The notes beneath the pieces were generated by a model that was not told the origin of the DNA, searched no databases, and was given only the letters and a program-made list of their open reading frames with translations. Positions 35,665 to 45,760 of a stretch of DNA of 61,157 bases are shown piece after piece. Source of the DNA: Flammeovirga sp. OC4 (GTDB taxonomy: Bacteria; Bacteroidota; Bacteroidia; Cytophagales; Flammeovirgaceae); the NCBI RefSeq assembly GCF_000812565.1, contig NZ_JTAM01000069.1, forward strand, positions 1 to 61,157. The letters run 5' to 3'. Numbering within the stretch: the first letter of the stretch is position 1; every line of letters begins with the position of its first letter. The position numbers and the translations under genes are program-made.

Positions 35665-37389
35665 TTAATTTAATTGATTGGTTACTTTTTGCGGTATATT
35701 GAGAACATCGACCAGAATGAACCCATCTAAACAATTATTGAATTTTGGATCGATATTGAAACCAATAATCTTTCCATTCAATTTGATGTATTGACGGATC
35801 AGGACTGGAACTTTGTATTTTTTAGAATCAATTTCCACTAATAATTTGTCTAGTTCATTGATGTTGAAATATTCTTTATTGGTCAACTTATCAATGTATT
35901 CCTGTACATTAGAAGTGATTTTATATTTCTTTCTTGGTTTAATAAGGTGAGAAAGTTCGTGGTTGTATAAGAACTTATGTGAGTAATAGATTATAGCATC
36001 TTTTGATGCATCAGAATAGTCATTACTAATACTGACCGACCCAAACATATATCTATAATGAGGATTTCTTTTTAGATAAATATTGATCCCCTTCCAAAGA
36101 AAAAATAACGGGAAAGCATCTTTTTGCTTTTCTTTAATCACAAAAGATCTACCCAATTCAATTCCTTGTCTTAATATAGGTTTGAAACCTTCTTTATATT
36201 TGAAAAGAGTATTAGTATAAAAACCTTTTTTACCTACATATTCCATTATTTCATCGCCTTTACCGATTCTGTAAGAACCGATTATACGACTTTCTTCCCT
36301 ATCCCAAATGAATAAATGCTGGTAATATTCATCAAAGCGATCAAGATCAATGGAGTGGTTGGTCCCCTCTCCTACATCTCTAAAAGTCTTCTCTCTAAGT
36401 CTACCAATCTCAAGAAGGATATAAGGAATCTCTTCAGACGGGCTGATATATACATCATATTGTTTTTGACTGAAAAGTAGTGATGAAGAAGATAAATCTT
36501 TGATTTCTCCTTCTAAGACATCTTTTGGAATAGGTTGAAATAATGGTTCGGCCTCAGTTTTTACCTTTTTGTTTGGTTTCAGAAATTTTTGAGATTTTAG
36601 TCCTTCCCCTAATAAGTAAGTTTTATTTCTTAAGAAAGAACTGATTTCCTCAATTGTTTCGTGTTTTTGGTATTCTTTAGGTTGTATGGGTTGACCAATT
36701 CTGATTTTGATTTTGTGTCCCTTCTTATTTAAAAATTCTTTTGGGATCTGCATCGTTCTTAATGAAGGGTGCACTTTGCCTAACAAGTGGAACATCCAAC
36801 TGTTCACCCCATGGAAATATATTGGAACGATAGGTACATTTGCATTTTGAATTAAGCGAATAGACGATTTTGTCCAAGGTCTATCTTCTATTCTTTTATT
36901 ACTATTATAATAAGTAGAAACTTCACCTGCTGGGAAAAGACCAATGGAGTTACCTTCTTCTAATGTTTTCAACACTTTAGAAAAAGCATTTAGTTTCTTT
37001 TTACGAAAAGGATCAACACTGATAAACAAATCTTGAAAAGGTTTCATGACCTCCAAAAAATGGTTGGCTGTTACCTTAAAATCAGGTCGTACCTTGTTCA
37101 TCATCTGAAGTAATAATACCCCATCAAGCAATCCATAAGGATGATTGGAAATACTAATAAATGCTCCTTCTTTAGGTATTTTAGCGAGATCTTCATCACT
37201 GACTTCAAAAGAGATATTAAGCATATCCAATGCTTTTTCAATCAATTCAATCCCCTCAAAACGAGATAGTTTAGTGTACATCTCATTCATTGCTGAAAGC
37301 CCTAAAGTTTTCATGATAAGCTCAGTGACTAATTTATTAGTACCAAGCTCCTGCATCATTGTTTTAGTTGGTATTATTTCAGTTTGCAT
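35665..37389 (-). CDS. OlsF-like bifunctional acyltransferase (PlsC-type + N-acyltransferase)
   Basis: This 574-residue fusion has two acyltransferase domains. Residues about 55-265 form a PlsC-like O-acyltransferase with SNHPYGLLDG in place of the classical HX4D, plus LFPAGEVSTYY and IVPIYFHG. Residues about 310-540 resemble the Acetyltransf_5/OlsB-type N-acyltransferase (LREKTFRDVGEGTN, GSYRIGKGDEIM, ELGRSFV). This order matches OlsF, which makes ornithine lipids in one polypeptide; glycine lipids are an equally likely product in Bacteroidota. It would act at the inner face of the cytoplasmic membrane. It is monocistronic. Confidence 0.82.
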   Translation of the reverse strand: MQTEIIPTKTMMQELGTNKLVTELIMKTLGLSAMNEMYTKLSRFEGIELIEKALDMLNISFEVSDEDLAKIPKEGAFISISNHPYGLLDGVLLLQMMNKVRPDFKVTANHFLEVMKPFQDLFISVDPFRKKKLNAFSKVLKTLEEGNSIGLFPAGEVSTYYNSNKRIEDRPWTKSSIRLIQNANVPIVPIYFHGVNSWMFHLLGKVHPSLRTMQIPKEFLNKKGHKIKIRIGQPIQPKEYQKHETIEEISSFLRNKTYLLGEGLKSQKFLKPNKKVKTEAEPLFQPIPKDVLEGEIKDLSSSSLLFSQKQYDVYISPSEEIPYILLEIGRLREKTFRDVGEGTNHSIDLDRFDEYYQHLFIWDREESRIIGSYRIGKGDEIMEYVGKKGFYTNTLFKYKEGFKPILRQGIELGRSFVIKEKQKDAFPLFFLWKGINIYLKRNPHYRYMFGSVSISNDYSDASKDAIIYYSHKFLYNHELSHLIKPRKKYKITSNVQEYIDKLTNKEYFNINELDKLLVEIDSKKYKVPVLIRQYIKLNGKIIGFNIDPKFNNCLDGFILVDVLNIPQKVTNQLN

Positions 37390-37984
37390 AACTTTTATTT
37401 CTTTTCGAAAAGGTAGTCACTTCATTTTATCTGAAAGTTATTTTAAGCTTAATTCTATTTTGTTTTTAGGTGAATTAGAAGTTACAACTTCATTTTAGGG
37501 TAATAAATAGAGAGTTGTTAGATATTAATCAAATAGTCGTTTTTTTGTACTATTTACTTTACTTTGTTAAGTGCTATCAATCAATGAATTATGAAAAATC
37601 ATGCTTCAAATATTTAACTTATAAAATCAAAATAGTGATCTGAATTTCCTAAAAATAGCTTTTATAATATTTGATCATGCAAATAGAAGATTTTGTATAA
37701 AACCCATATTAATATATTTATGATCAATGTTATCAGTAAGGAGATACCTGTAGCTATGAGATGGTTATAATTATTTCAGAATGAGTAATAATGAAGTACA
37801 TTGCACCTTTTTAGTACATTTGTGTGAGCAAATTAAAGTAAATTTGCAAATCCAAATATATGTTGAGTCGATCTTTTTGAAAGTGGTGGGTTGATCAAGT
37901 TTAATTCAAAAAAATTGACTTTTTCTTTGAGAAATAATGGATTACTGATACTTTGAGGTCATCATACAAAACACCAATAAACAC
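37390..37984. other. 595-bp intergenic region between divergent genes
   Basis: Very AT-rich. On the plus strand TAAATTTG (37839-37846, followed by CAAA) is an exact TAnnTTTG match with TTTG at 37819-37822 only 16 bases upstream. It is a plausible promoter for the flavin reductase gene with a leader of about 130 nt. I see no ORF, stable hairpin or repeat in the rest. Confidence 0.45.
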
Positions 37985-38833
37985 ATGAAAACTTTTACTC
38001 CCTCTGAGGTAACTACAGCACAAATGCATGGTTACTTGTTAAATGCTATTGCACCTCGTCCAATTGCTTTTGTAAGTACAGTTGATGATGAAGGCAATGT
38101 TAATTTGAGTCCTTATAGCTGCTTTAATTTTTTTGGAGCCAACCCTCCTATTTTAGTTTTTTCACCCACAAGAAGAGTGAGAGATAATACCACAAAGCAT
38201 ACTTTGGACAATATTTTGGCAACTAAGGAGTGTGTCGTCAATATTGTGACTTATGATATTGTAGAACAAATGTCACTATCCAGTACCGAATACGATAAAG
38301 GCATCAATGAATTTATCAAGTCTGGTTTAACAGAAGTTCCATCAGTAGACGTAACACCACCAAGAGTGAAGGAGTCGCTGGTCCAATTTGAATGTAAACT
38401 TCAGCAGGTTATTGCGATGGGAGAAGAAGGTGGAGCAGGAAATTTGGTACTATGTGAGGTGATCAGAATACATGCAAATGAAAGTATACTAGATGAAAAG
38501 GGCATGATAGAAGGTTTCAAATTAGATTTAATGGGAAGAATGGGTGGAAACTATTATGTAAGAGCATCAGGAAATGCATTAATGAGTATTGAAAAACCAA
38601 TTAGAAAAAAAGGAATCGGAATAGATCAGCTTCCCCTTCATATTGTTGAAAGTGAAATATTGACAGGAAACCAATTAGCAAAACTTGCGAATATAGAAGC
38701 TATACCATCTATTGAGTCTTTAGAGCATATAGAAATTCCTATGATGGATTCTAGAGAAAATAATCACATTTTGGCGGGTAAATTATTAGATAAAGGAATG
38801 GTAGAAGAAGCTTGGAAGGTACTGTTAAACTAA
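37985..38833 (+). CDS. Flavin reductase-like (FMN-binding split barrel) protein
   Basis: This 282-residue protein has its flavin reductase-like domain at about residues 10-190. The FMN-binding motifs are AIAPRPIAFVSTVDDEGNVNLSPYS and PPILVFSPTRR, and LVLCEVIRIH is another family landmark. This belongs to the DIM6/NtaB-type branch of flavoproteins. The extra C-terminal 90 residues form a helical tail. It probably binds FMN and uses NAD(P)H, reducing flavin or another small molecule. A strong bidirectional terminator follows. Confidence 0.9.
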   Translation: MKTFTPSEVTTAQMHGYLLNAIAPRPIAFVSTVDDEGNVNLSPYSCFNFFGANPPILVFSPTRRVRDNTTKHTLDNILATKECVVNIVTYDIVEQMSLSSTEYDKGINEFIKSGLTEVPSVDVTPPRVKESLVQFECKLQQVIAMGEEGGAGNLVLCEVIRIHANESILDEKGMIEGFKLDLMGRMGGNYYVRASGNALMSIEKPIRKKGIGIDQLPLHIVESEILTGNQLAKLANIEAIPSIESLEHIEIPMMDSRENNHILAGKLLDKGMVEEAWKVLLN

Positions 38834-38835
38834 AA

Positions 38836-38879
38836 AAGAATCCCCTCTTACGGTTTTTACACTGTAAGAGGGGATTCTT
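38836..38879. terminator. Strong bidirectional terminator
   Basis: A 16-bp perfect stem (AAGAATCCCCTCTTAC with its complement) lies between the flavin reductase stop and the stop of the convergent phosphosulfolactate synthase-like gene. Confidence 0.88.
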
Positions 38880-38896
38880 CATTATAAAATTTAAGC

Positions 38897-39667
38897 TTAC
38901 TTCCAGCCTTCGTTTAAGAAATCATGGAAAGTATCGCCTCTTAAACCTAAACGGATAGTTTCTAAAGGAATTACTTCTTTAGGAGCAATATTACCAAGGT
39001 TTACGTTTGTACCGATCAACTTGATAAACCAAACTTGTTGAGCTTTTTGAGGAGCTTCCCAAATAATATTTTCATAAGGGATTTGTGTTAAGATTTCCTC
39101 TACTAAACCAGATCTCACCTCACCTGAAGAACGGAACAAACCAACGTTTCCACCTTCACGAGCTTCACCAATAACTTTCCAAGCTCCAGCATCTAATTCT
39201 GCACGCATCAATTCGATCCATTTGTATGGAGGAATGATTTTTTCAGCATCTTTAGAACCTACTTCAGAAAGTACTGTTGCTCTTTGAGATAACTTGTTGA
39301 TGTACTCACATTTTACGTCGTGAGCCATATCCATTGAGCCATCCGATACCTCTGCAAAGTCCAAACCGAATTTGTCCATTACTCTAAGGTAATCTTCGAA
39401 TTGATTTCTGATTACAAAAGCCTCAAATAATGTACCTCCTAAATAAACGTTGATACCCGCTTCTTTGTAAAGGTTGATTTTATCTTGAAGCTGAGGAGTT
39501 ACATAAGAAGTAGCCCATCCTAACTTTACTATATCAATGTAATCTCCTGATATAGACAAGACGTCTTCAACTTCACGTAAAGACATACCTTTATCCATTG
39601 CCATTGTTAAACCTTTGTTTCTTGGTTTAGCACTTCTTTCAGGAAGATTATTTAAAACGTAATTCAT
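38897..39667 (-). CDS. Phosphosulfolactate synthase-like protein (ComA family)
   Basis: A 256-residue TIM-barrel protein from ATG 39667 (opening MNYVLNNLPERSAKPR). The longer frame begins at TTG 39742 with a basic extension I consider untranslated. Motifs are TMAMDKGMSLREVEDVL, VKLGWATSYV, GGTLFEAFV, FAEVSDGS, EVGSKD and GEAREGGNVG. The family joins sulfite to phosphoenolpyruvate, the first step of coenzyme M synthesis in methanogens. Bacteroidota do not make coenzyme M, so a role in sulfolactate or sulfonate metabolism, perhaps sulfonolipids, is inference. On the minus strand TATCTTTG (39895-39902) could be its -7 element. Confidence 0.85.
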   Translation of the reverse strand: MNYVLNNLPERSAKPRNKGLTMAMDKGMSLREVEDVLSISGDYIDIVKLGWATSYVTPQLQDKINLYKEAGINVYLGGTLFEAFVIRNQFEDYLRVMDKFGLDFAEVSDGSMDMAHDVKCEYINKLSQRATVLSEVGSKDAEKIIPPYKWIELMRAELDAGAWKVIGEAREGGNVGLFRSSGEVRSGLVEEILTQIPYENIIWEAPQKAQQVWFIKLIGTNVNLGNIAPKEVIPLETIRLGLRGDTFHDFLNEGWK

Positions 39668-39917
39668 TATCGGACGATTTGAAATAAAAAAAACCGACTT
39701 ATTATGTCGATACATTTTTAATTGCTTACTAAGTGCATTCAAACATAATACACAATAAGACGAGGCGCAATTTCGTAAAACTGAATCGCTTATAGTGTAT
39801 ATTTATGTTAAAAAAATAAAATATTAATGCTAATTATCAATTAATAGTAAATAGCTCACCAAAATGATTAGATGAAATGTAAAAAAAATCAAATCAAAGA
39901 TAAAGAACCATGAAAAG

Positions 39918-41312
39918 TTACTTTTTTCGAAAGCTTTGAATCGCAGATTCTAGTATTTTTTTCACGGTGTTATTCGGAATAAAATCTACTAATTCGGTAT
40001 GCGCATCATAATTTAGCCTCAATGCGGTTTCAATATGTTTGTAGGCATCTTTTAGCTTTCCAGAAAGCATATAGTAACCCGCTAACCTGTAGTGAATGGA
40101 ATGATTTTCCTCTAAGTGTTCAAGTGCTCTTTTCAGTACTTTTATTGCTTCCTCAGTTTCATTTTCATTATAATAAACCATTGACCATTCTATCCAAGCC
40201 TTAGATCTATGAGGGTTAATTCTACAGCTTTCCTCAAATGCTTCTATACTTGAAACTAAATTTCCCAATGCAGCTTCTGCTAGTGCTAATGAAAACCAAT
40301 ACTCATCATAAAATTTATTCAGCTTTACGGCTTTGCTTAAATAATGCGTAGCTTCTAAGTAATTTCCTAATAGGCGGTGATTTTCTCCAATTCCAAACCA
40401 AGCTTCATCATAATTTTCATCGGTTTCGATGGCCTTTTTGAAGTAGCGGATTCCAACATTATAGTCTTTCATCAATTCCGCCGACGCTCCCAAATGACAA
40501 TATAGCTCTGCTGAAGGTTCATCCGAATGCTGTAAAGCTTCCAAATATCCTCTAAATGCTTCAGCATATCTTTTGAGGTTCATGTAGCAGTGTCCTATTT
40601 GCATATGAGCACTCTCAAAAGAGTCATCAATTAAAATAGCATATTCAAATGCCTTAAGAGCATCATCATATTCTTTAATTTGACTGAAATAAACTCCTAG
40701 GTTATACCATGCATCTGTATTGTAGGGATCATTGTCAACAAACTTCTGGAGGAAGTCTTGGAGTTCCTTTGTTTGATGAAGCTGTACGCTACAGTCTACT
40801 AGCTCGTAGATGGTATTTTCATGCGACATATCGCTTTCAATGGATTTTTTAAAAGCTTCTACAGCCTGCTCAAATTCATTGATGGATTGCAGTGTAATAC
40901 CAATGTTGTAATATATGTCGGCTGGATTTTCTGCATATGGGAGTGCATTTTCAAAGCTGCTTATGGCTTTGTCAACCTCTCCTACGATCGAATGCAGAGA
41001 TCCTTTATGAAATAAGACATTGAAGTCTGTAGGTGCAATTTGCAATGCTTCATTAATTGCAGCAAAAGCATTTGTATAATCACCAGAGAAGGCCAAAATC
41101 CTTGCTTGGAGTACTTTAATCGTACTTGTAAAAGGATAAACGCTATTGGCTACCTCGCATGCTTTAAGTGCTTTTTTTATATTGAAATTAACAAAGTAGT
41201 GTTCAATGATATCTTCAAAGGTACTTAGGTCAAAAAATTCTACTCTTCCCTCCTGTTCCATTAATTCAAATTTTTCTAAAGCACTTTGTATGTTATTTTG
41301 ACTATCGGGCAT
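39918..41312 (-). CDS. Tetratricopeptide repeat protein
   Basis: This 464-residue protein consists almost wholly of about twelve 34-residue TPR units (for example AISSFENALPYAENPADIYYNIGI and GIRYFKKAIETDENYDEAWFGIG, cited in part). There is no signal peptide or membrane helix, so it should be cytoplasmic and act as a protein-binding scaffold. The N-terminal 50 residues (EKFELMEQEGRVEFFDLSTF) are a capping region. The next gene upstream is the epimerase, 127 bp away on the same strand. Partner unknown. Confidence 0.9.
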   Translation of the reverse strand: MPDSQNNIQSALEKFELMEQEGRVEFFDLSTFEDIIEHYFVNFNIKKALKACEVANSVYPFTSTIKVLQARILAFSGDYTNAFAAINEALQIAPTDFNVLFHKGSLHSIVGEVDKAISSFENALPYAENPADIYYNIGITLQSINEFEQAVEAFKKSIESDMSHENTIYELVDCSVQLHQTKELQDFLQKFVDNDPYNTDAWYNLGVYFSQIKEYDDALKAFEYAILIDDSFESAHMQIGHCYMNLKRYAEAFRGYLEALQHSDEPSAELYCHLGASAELMKDYNVGIRYFKKAIETDENYDEAWFGIGENHRLLGNYLEATHYLSKAVKLNKFYDEYWFSLALAEAALGNLVSSIEAFEESCRINPHRSKAWIEWSMVYYNENETEEAIKVLKRALEHLEENHSIHYRLAGYYMLSGKLKDAYKHIETALRLNYDAHTELVDFIPNNTVKKILESAIQSFRKK

Positions 41313-41438
41313 CTTGAAGTTTTTAAATAGAAAGTTCTTTACAATATCGTAATAAATATAATGTAAAATTGTTAATAGACTTCTATTTGTGTGAATTGTA
41401 TTTAATGGATTAAACGACGTATAGCGATCGATATTTCC

Positions 41439-42416
41439 CTATTGTTTTGAATTAATCCAAAGCATTGTTTCTTCTAAAGAATGGAAATTAATATTCAACT
41501 TTTCTACCGCTTTGGTATTTTGATATTGATATGTAGAAAACAACGTATTGATAAGGTCTTTTGTGAGAGCATTTTGTTTATTACTGAAAATAGATAAGAT
41601 TTTCTTGATGTAATAAATAAACAATACAGTGGATCGAGAGATGCTTTTGACTGGAGGGTTTACATTAAGTTGTTTGCTGATGATAGTTAATGCTTCTTTG
41701 AAAGGAAGGTTAGCTGCATTTAAAATAAAGCGTTCTCCAGTAATAGGAAGATTTAGAACGTTAACTACGCCTTGAGAAACATCTCGAACGTCTACAGAAG
41801 AAAAAAGTCCGCTAGGGTAAAACTTAACACCTTTTTTGATGTAATTAAGAATAGATAGACTACTGCGTTTGAAATCACCTACTCCAAAAATTACGGAAGG
41901 GTTTAAGATAACCATATCTAAACCTTCTCTGAAACCTCTCCAAACTTCTTGTTCCGCATTGTATTTTGAAATAGCATATTGAGACATACCCTTTTCGCCC
42001 GTCCATTTAGATGATTCGTTGATATGATCTCCAAACTCTGGAATACCTAGAGCGGCAATTGAACTTATAAAGACAAATTTTTTGATGTTGGATTGTAAAG
42101 CAATATTGACAAGATTGGCAGTCCCATCTACATTAACAGCACGTAGTTCTTCTCTTGAGGTATTAAAAGAAACAATGGAAGCAGCATGTACAATGTACTC
42201 CACTTCTTGCAGTACTTCGGATAGTTTACTGGGATCTAACAAGTGAACATCTACCCATTCTATCTGATCACTTTCGTTTTTAAGAAAAGATTTATCATTT
42301 TGAATGCCGTTCATAGCCATGACTTGAGCACCTTCTTTGAGCAAGGCTTGAATGATATATCCTCCTACAAAACCGGTTCCCCCAGTTACAAAAACTTTTT
42401 TCCCTAGTAGTGCCAA
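41439..42416 (-). CDS. NAD-dependent epimerase/dehydratase (extended SDR)
   Basis: This 325-residue extended SDR has the nucleotide motif GGTGFVGGYI at its very start. HAASIVSFN, the catalytic YAISKYNAE and the substrate-side NPSVIFGVGD follow. It resembles dihydroflavonol reductase/sugar-nucleotide epimerase relatives. Translation begins at TTG 42416, since the Rossmann beta strand begins immediately afterwards and no ATG is available. It is 17 bp downstream of the CpsB-type phosphatase and probably the last gene of the exopolysaccharide operon. The substrate may be a nucleotide sugar, but this is not certain. Confidence 0.82.
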   Translation of the reverse strand: MALLGKKVFVTGGTGFVGGYIIQALLKEGAQVMAMNGIQNDKSFLKNESDQIEWVDVHLLDPSKLSEVLQEVEYIVHAASIVSFNTSREELRAVNVDGTANLVNIALQSNIKKFVFISSIAALGIPEFGDHINESSKWTGEKGMSQYAISKYNAEQEVWRGFREGLDMVILNPSVIFGVGDFKRSSLSILNYIKKGVKFYPSGLFSSVDVRDVSQGVVNVLNLPITGERFILNAANLPFKEALTIISKQLNVNPPVKSISRSTVLFIYYIKKILSIFSNKQNALTKDLINTLFSTYQYQNTKAVEKLNINFHSLEETMLWINSKQ

Positions 42417-42433
42417 ACTTTTATCTGTTTCTT

Positions 42434-43204
42434 TTAAAAAGTTGCAATTTGATTGTTTTTCAGGTTCAAACCTAATGATTTATTATAATAAGATGAATTG
42501 AGAACCTTTTTTAACCCTTCTAAATGTTTCGGTTTATGACAGTCAGTTCCTATAAAATCCACTAAATTATCATCAATAAGTCTTTCAGCAATATTTTTTG
42601 ACTTTGAGGAGTAATACCCTAGTAAAGACAGGGCATTGATTTGAAGCATAGCTCCAATGTCTTTCCATCTTTTGATTTCTTCGTAATCATCAAAAACATA
42701 GGAATACCTTTCAGGGTGTGCAATAATAGGTTGGTATCCCTGAGAAATAGCCATGAAGATTGCTTCGTCAATAAATAAACAAGGATTGATAAATGATGTT
42801 TCGATTAGTAAGTAGTTTTTACCAAAAGTTAGAAATGGTTTTTTATTTCTTAGGTTTAAAAGAAAGCCATCGTCAAGGTAATATTCAGCTGCAAATTCAA
42901 TTGTAATATCGATGTTTTCTTTGACTATCTCTTTTTTAACAAGATCAACTTTTTTACCAATTCCCTCAGGTGTATTTTTATAAAAATCACTCATAATATG
43001 TGGAGTTGCCACTAAGTGTTTATAACCTAATTGATGAAGCCCTTTGATAATGGCCATTGATTCTTCTAAACTTGAAGCTCCATCATCAAGTTCAGGTAAA
43101 AAATGAGCATGCATGTCCATGGTAAGAGCAGGACCTTGAGGAGTGGTAATGACCTCTTTAATTTCTTTTTTATTGGTGGAAAAAAGACGTGAAAACCAAC
43201 TCAT
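42434..43204 (-). CDS. CpsB/YwqE-type tyrosine-protein phosphatase (PHP family)
   Basis: This 256-residue protein is a PHP-fold phosphatase. The metal ligands are in MDMHAHFLPELDDG, the core motif HLVATPHI, AHPERYSYV and GTDCHKPKHL. Relatives remove phosphate from the tyrosine cluster of exopolysaccharide kinases. That fits its place directly downstream of the Wzc-like kinase gene (63 bp gap). It acts in the cytoplasm and should help cycle the kinase during polymer export. Confidence 0.92.
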   Translation of the reverse strand: MSWFSRLFSTNKKEIKEVITTPQGPALTMDMHAHFLPELDDGASSLEESMAIIKGLHQLGYKHLVATPHIMSDFYKNTPEGIGKKVDLVKKEIVKENIDITIEFAAEYYLDDGFLLNLRNKKPFLTFGKNYLLIETSFINPCLFIDEAIFMAISQGYQPIIAHPERYSYVFDDYEEIKRWKDIGAMLQINALSLLGYYSSKSKNIAERLIDDNLVDFIGTDCHKPKHLEGLKKVLNSSYYNKSLGLNLKNNQIATF

Positions 43205-43267
43205 AATAAAAACTTTAAAACAATTGAATAATTACTAACCTATATATAGAACTACGTTTTTTGTGGA

Positions 43268-45736
43268 TTATTTTTTCTTTTTCTTAAAAATTTTCTTCCA
43301 GAATGGTTTTGATTTAGCATCAAAGTACGCAGCATCTTCAGGGTTCAAATCAGATTCATAGCCATAGGTATATCCATAGCCAAAACCACCAGCACTGTAA
43401 GACATCGTTCCGTATCCATAGCCGTAACCACCGTAACTTCTTCTATCAGGAACGGAATTAAGAATAAGTGAAATATTTTTAAACTTCCCTGATTTATAAA
43501 GGTTATCAGCATTATTGATAAAGGATACCTTAGAGTAATCAGCCCTTAGAATATAGATAGGGTGAGTAACATGTTGCATGATAATCATTCCATCTGTTAC
43601 AAGGCCAATTGGAGGTGAATCCAGAACGATAACATCAAACTCCTTCTTTAAGTTCTCTAAAAACGTTGAAAAGTTTGTGGACATCACCAACTCTGATGGG
43701 TTAGGCGGTATAGGACCTGCACTGATATATTTTAGGTTATGTACATTAGTGTCTTGCAAACAATCTTCTATGGTAGTTTGTCCGATTAAAATTGAAGAAG
43801 AACCTTTGATATTGTTACCTCCAAAAGCAAGGTGCACTTTCGGTTTTCGAAGGTCTAGGTCAACCATGACAACTTTCTGTTCAGCCATGCCTATGATACC
43901 CGCAAGGTTGGAACCGATAAAAGTTTTTCCTTCACCACTTATCGTTGAAGTAACGGAGATAATTTTGTGTTTGCTGTCTTTATCAACATCATTGATCATG
44001 AAGTTCAAATTGGTACGAACAGATCTAAACGCCTCACTCATTGTGGATTTTGGATCATTTGATACGACCAACTTGGATACAGCCATTGTTTCTTTGGTAT
44101 ATTCAGGGATTAAGCCAAGAATAGGCATATTTGTTCTCCTTTCCAGGTGTTTTAGTCCGCTGATTTTATCCATTCTTATATAAACAATTAAGATCAGGAT
44201 AACGGATAAGAAAACACCAACGGCTACACCTACACCATAGATAAACATTATTCTTGGTGCAATAGGAACTTGACTAGCGTTAGGAGAGTTGATGACCGCA
44301 GAACTTTCAATTGTACTAGCTTGAGCCATACTAACCTCGATCATTTTATTGGTTAGGAGGTCAAAAATATTCGTATAAATTTCTACTCTTTTTTCAATTT
44401 TTTTAAAGTCAGGGTCACCTCCAATATTTTGATAAAAAACATGTTTTAATTTACCAATCTCCCCTTGAAGTTCTACAATATTTTCGGTTAGGAATTCTTC
44501 TGCAAACTTAATGGATTCAGCGACTTCAAAACGTAATTTTTTGTATAACTCAAGTTTAGCATTACTTGCAACTGTTTTCTCAGTATATGAGTTTTTTATC
44601 CTATTGGCTTGTGCTTCTAGTTGAGCTAACTCACTTAAATTGGCTGCAATATTTCCATCTGTTAGAATTGTTGCATAAGCTTGTATGTAGACTATACTAC
44701 TATCGGCTTCCAAAAAATGTCTCAACTTTTGATATTTCTTTCGTTCTCCTCTAAGTTCATTGAGAGATTTTTCAAGTTCTTGAATGTTACTTACAATAGG
44801 ACCTGCATCCATGTATGAGGTAAGGTCTTTATTGTAACTAATCTGTCTTAACTTTCGCTCTTGTAGTGAGAGAGAATCTTTGGTAAGATCAGCTTGTTTA
44901 TACAGATAATCAAGTGCTCTTTCATACACTAAAGCTTTACTTTCTCTTGATAGCTGACTGTAGGCTAAGTTGATTGCGTGTAGTACTGCAATTGCTTTTT
45001 CTCTATTACCAGCAGTAAAGGAAATTTGTATGGTGTTCGCTTTAGGGTTAAATACCTGAACGCTGATATTTCGCCTCAAGAAACCTACTTGTGAAGATCT
45101 TGAGTTGATGATGAAGGAGTAATTGTTATTTAATGTTGACTTTGATTTTGCATCAATGACAATACTTGCACCTTCTAAGAATAAAGGTTTTCCAGTGAAT
45201 CCTTCAACAGTATTTTTTCCTTTGTTATAGGTTAGTTTGTATCGCTTATTGTCTTCAGAGAAATTAAGATAAATTACTTTATTGACTAATGATGGAGTTT
45301 TACTTGTAGGGAACGATACAGAAAAAGGTACATTTCTACCAAATAGTTCAGAGTCTCTAATTTCTCCTACAGAATAATAACTCAATTTTAAATCAATTAA
45401 CGAATCGAGTACTCGATTGTAAGTGACACCTGATGTAATTAATGCCATCTCACTTGCTAATTTATTATCATTCAGAGAATTACTTGCAAGGCCAAATTTT
45501 TCTGCAAACTCTTGTGAGGATGATGTAAGCTTAACTTGGTTTATTGTTGTTGCTTGATATATACGCGGAGACCAACGAATATATAAATAAGCACATATTG
45601 AAGTGAGAGAAATAAGCAAAAGCACCCAAATGATATTTTTCTTGACAACATATTCTAGTTTGTCAAGATCAATACTATCAGTTACACTTCCTTCTTCTCT
45701 ATCGAAATCGTCAAATTCTTTATCAAAATCAGTCAT
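43268..45736 (-). CDS. Wzc-like polysaccharide co-polymerase with tyrosine autokinase domain
   Basis: This 822-residue protein has a Wzz domain with membrane helices at about 33-52 and 500-525 and a long coiled-coil periplasmic part between. A BY-kinase domain at about 560-770 has Walker A' in STISGEGKTFIGSNLA, Walker A region VVMVDLDLRKPK and Walker B VIVLDSPPIG. The C-terminal tail is unusually rich in tyrosine and glycine (SYGGYGYGYG and GGFGYGYTYGY), the expected autophosphorylation cluster. It controls chain length and export of an exopolysaccharide together with the wza-like gene upstream (24 bp gap) and the phosphatase downstream. Confidence 0.94.
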   Translation of the reverse strand: MTDFDKEFDDFDREEGSVTDSIDLDKLEYVVKKNIIWVLLLISLTSICAYLYIRWSPRIYQATTINQVKLTSSSQEFAEKFGLASNSLNDNKLASEMALITSGVTYNRVLDSLIDLKLSYYSVGEIRDSELFGRNVPFSVSFPTSKTPSLVNKVIYLNFSEDNKRYKLTYNKGKNTVEGFTGKPLFLEGASIVIDAKSKSTLNNNYSFIINSRSSQVGFLRRNISVQVFNPKANTIQISFTAGNREKAIAVLHAINLAYSQLSRESKALVYERALDYLYKQADLTKDSLSLQERKLRQISYNKDLTSYMDAGPIVSNIQELEKSLNELRGERKKYQKLRHFLEADSSIVYIQAYATILTDGNIAANLSELAQLEAQANRIKNSYTEKTVASNAKLELYKKLRFEVAESIKFAEEFLTENIVELQGEIGKLKHVFYQNIGGDPDFKKIEKRVEIYTNIFDLLTNKMIEVSMAQASTIESSAVINSPNASQVPIAPRIMFIYGVGVAVGVFLSVILILIVYIRMDKISGLKHLERRTNMPILGLIPEYTKETMAVSKLVVSNDPKSTMSEAFRSVRTNLNFMINDVDKDSKHKIISVTSTISGEGKTFIGSNLAGIIGMAEQKVVMVDLDLRKPKVHLAFGGNNIKGSSSILIGQTTIEDCLQDTNVHNLKYISAGPIPPNPSELVMSTNFSTFLENLKKEFDVIVLDSPPIGLVTDGMIIMQHVTHPIYILRADYSKVSFINNADNLYKSGKFKNISLILNSVPDRRSYGGYGYGYGTMSYSAGGFGYGYTYGYESDLNPEDAAYFDAKSKPFWKKIFKKKKK

Positions 45737-45760
45737 TGAAAGACTTTTATTTTTTTATGA

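Noticed and set aside
39668-39742. N-terminal extension of the phosphosulfolactate synthase-like protein
   Set aside because: It starts with TTG, is basic and unlike the family; ATG 39667 gives the usual N-terminus.
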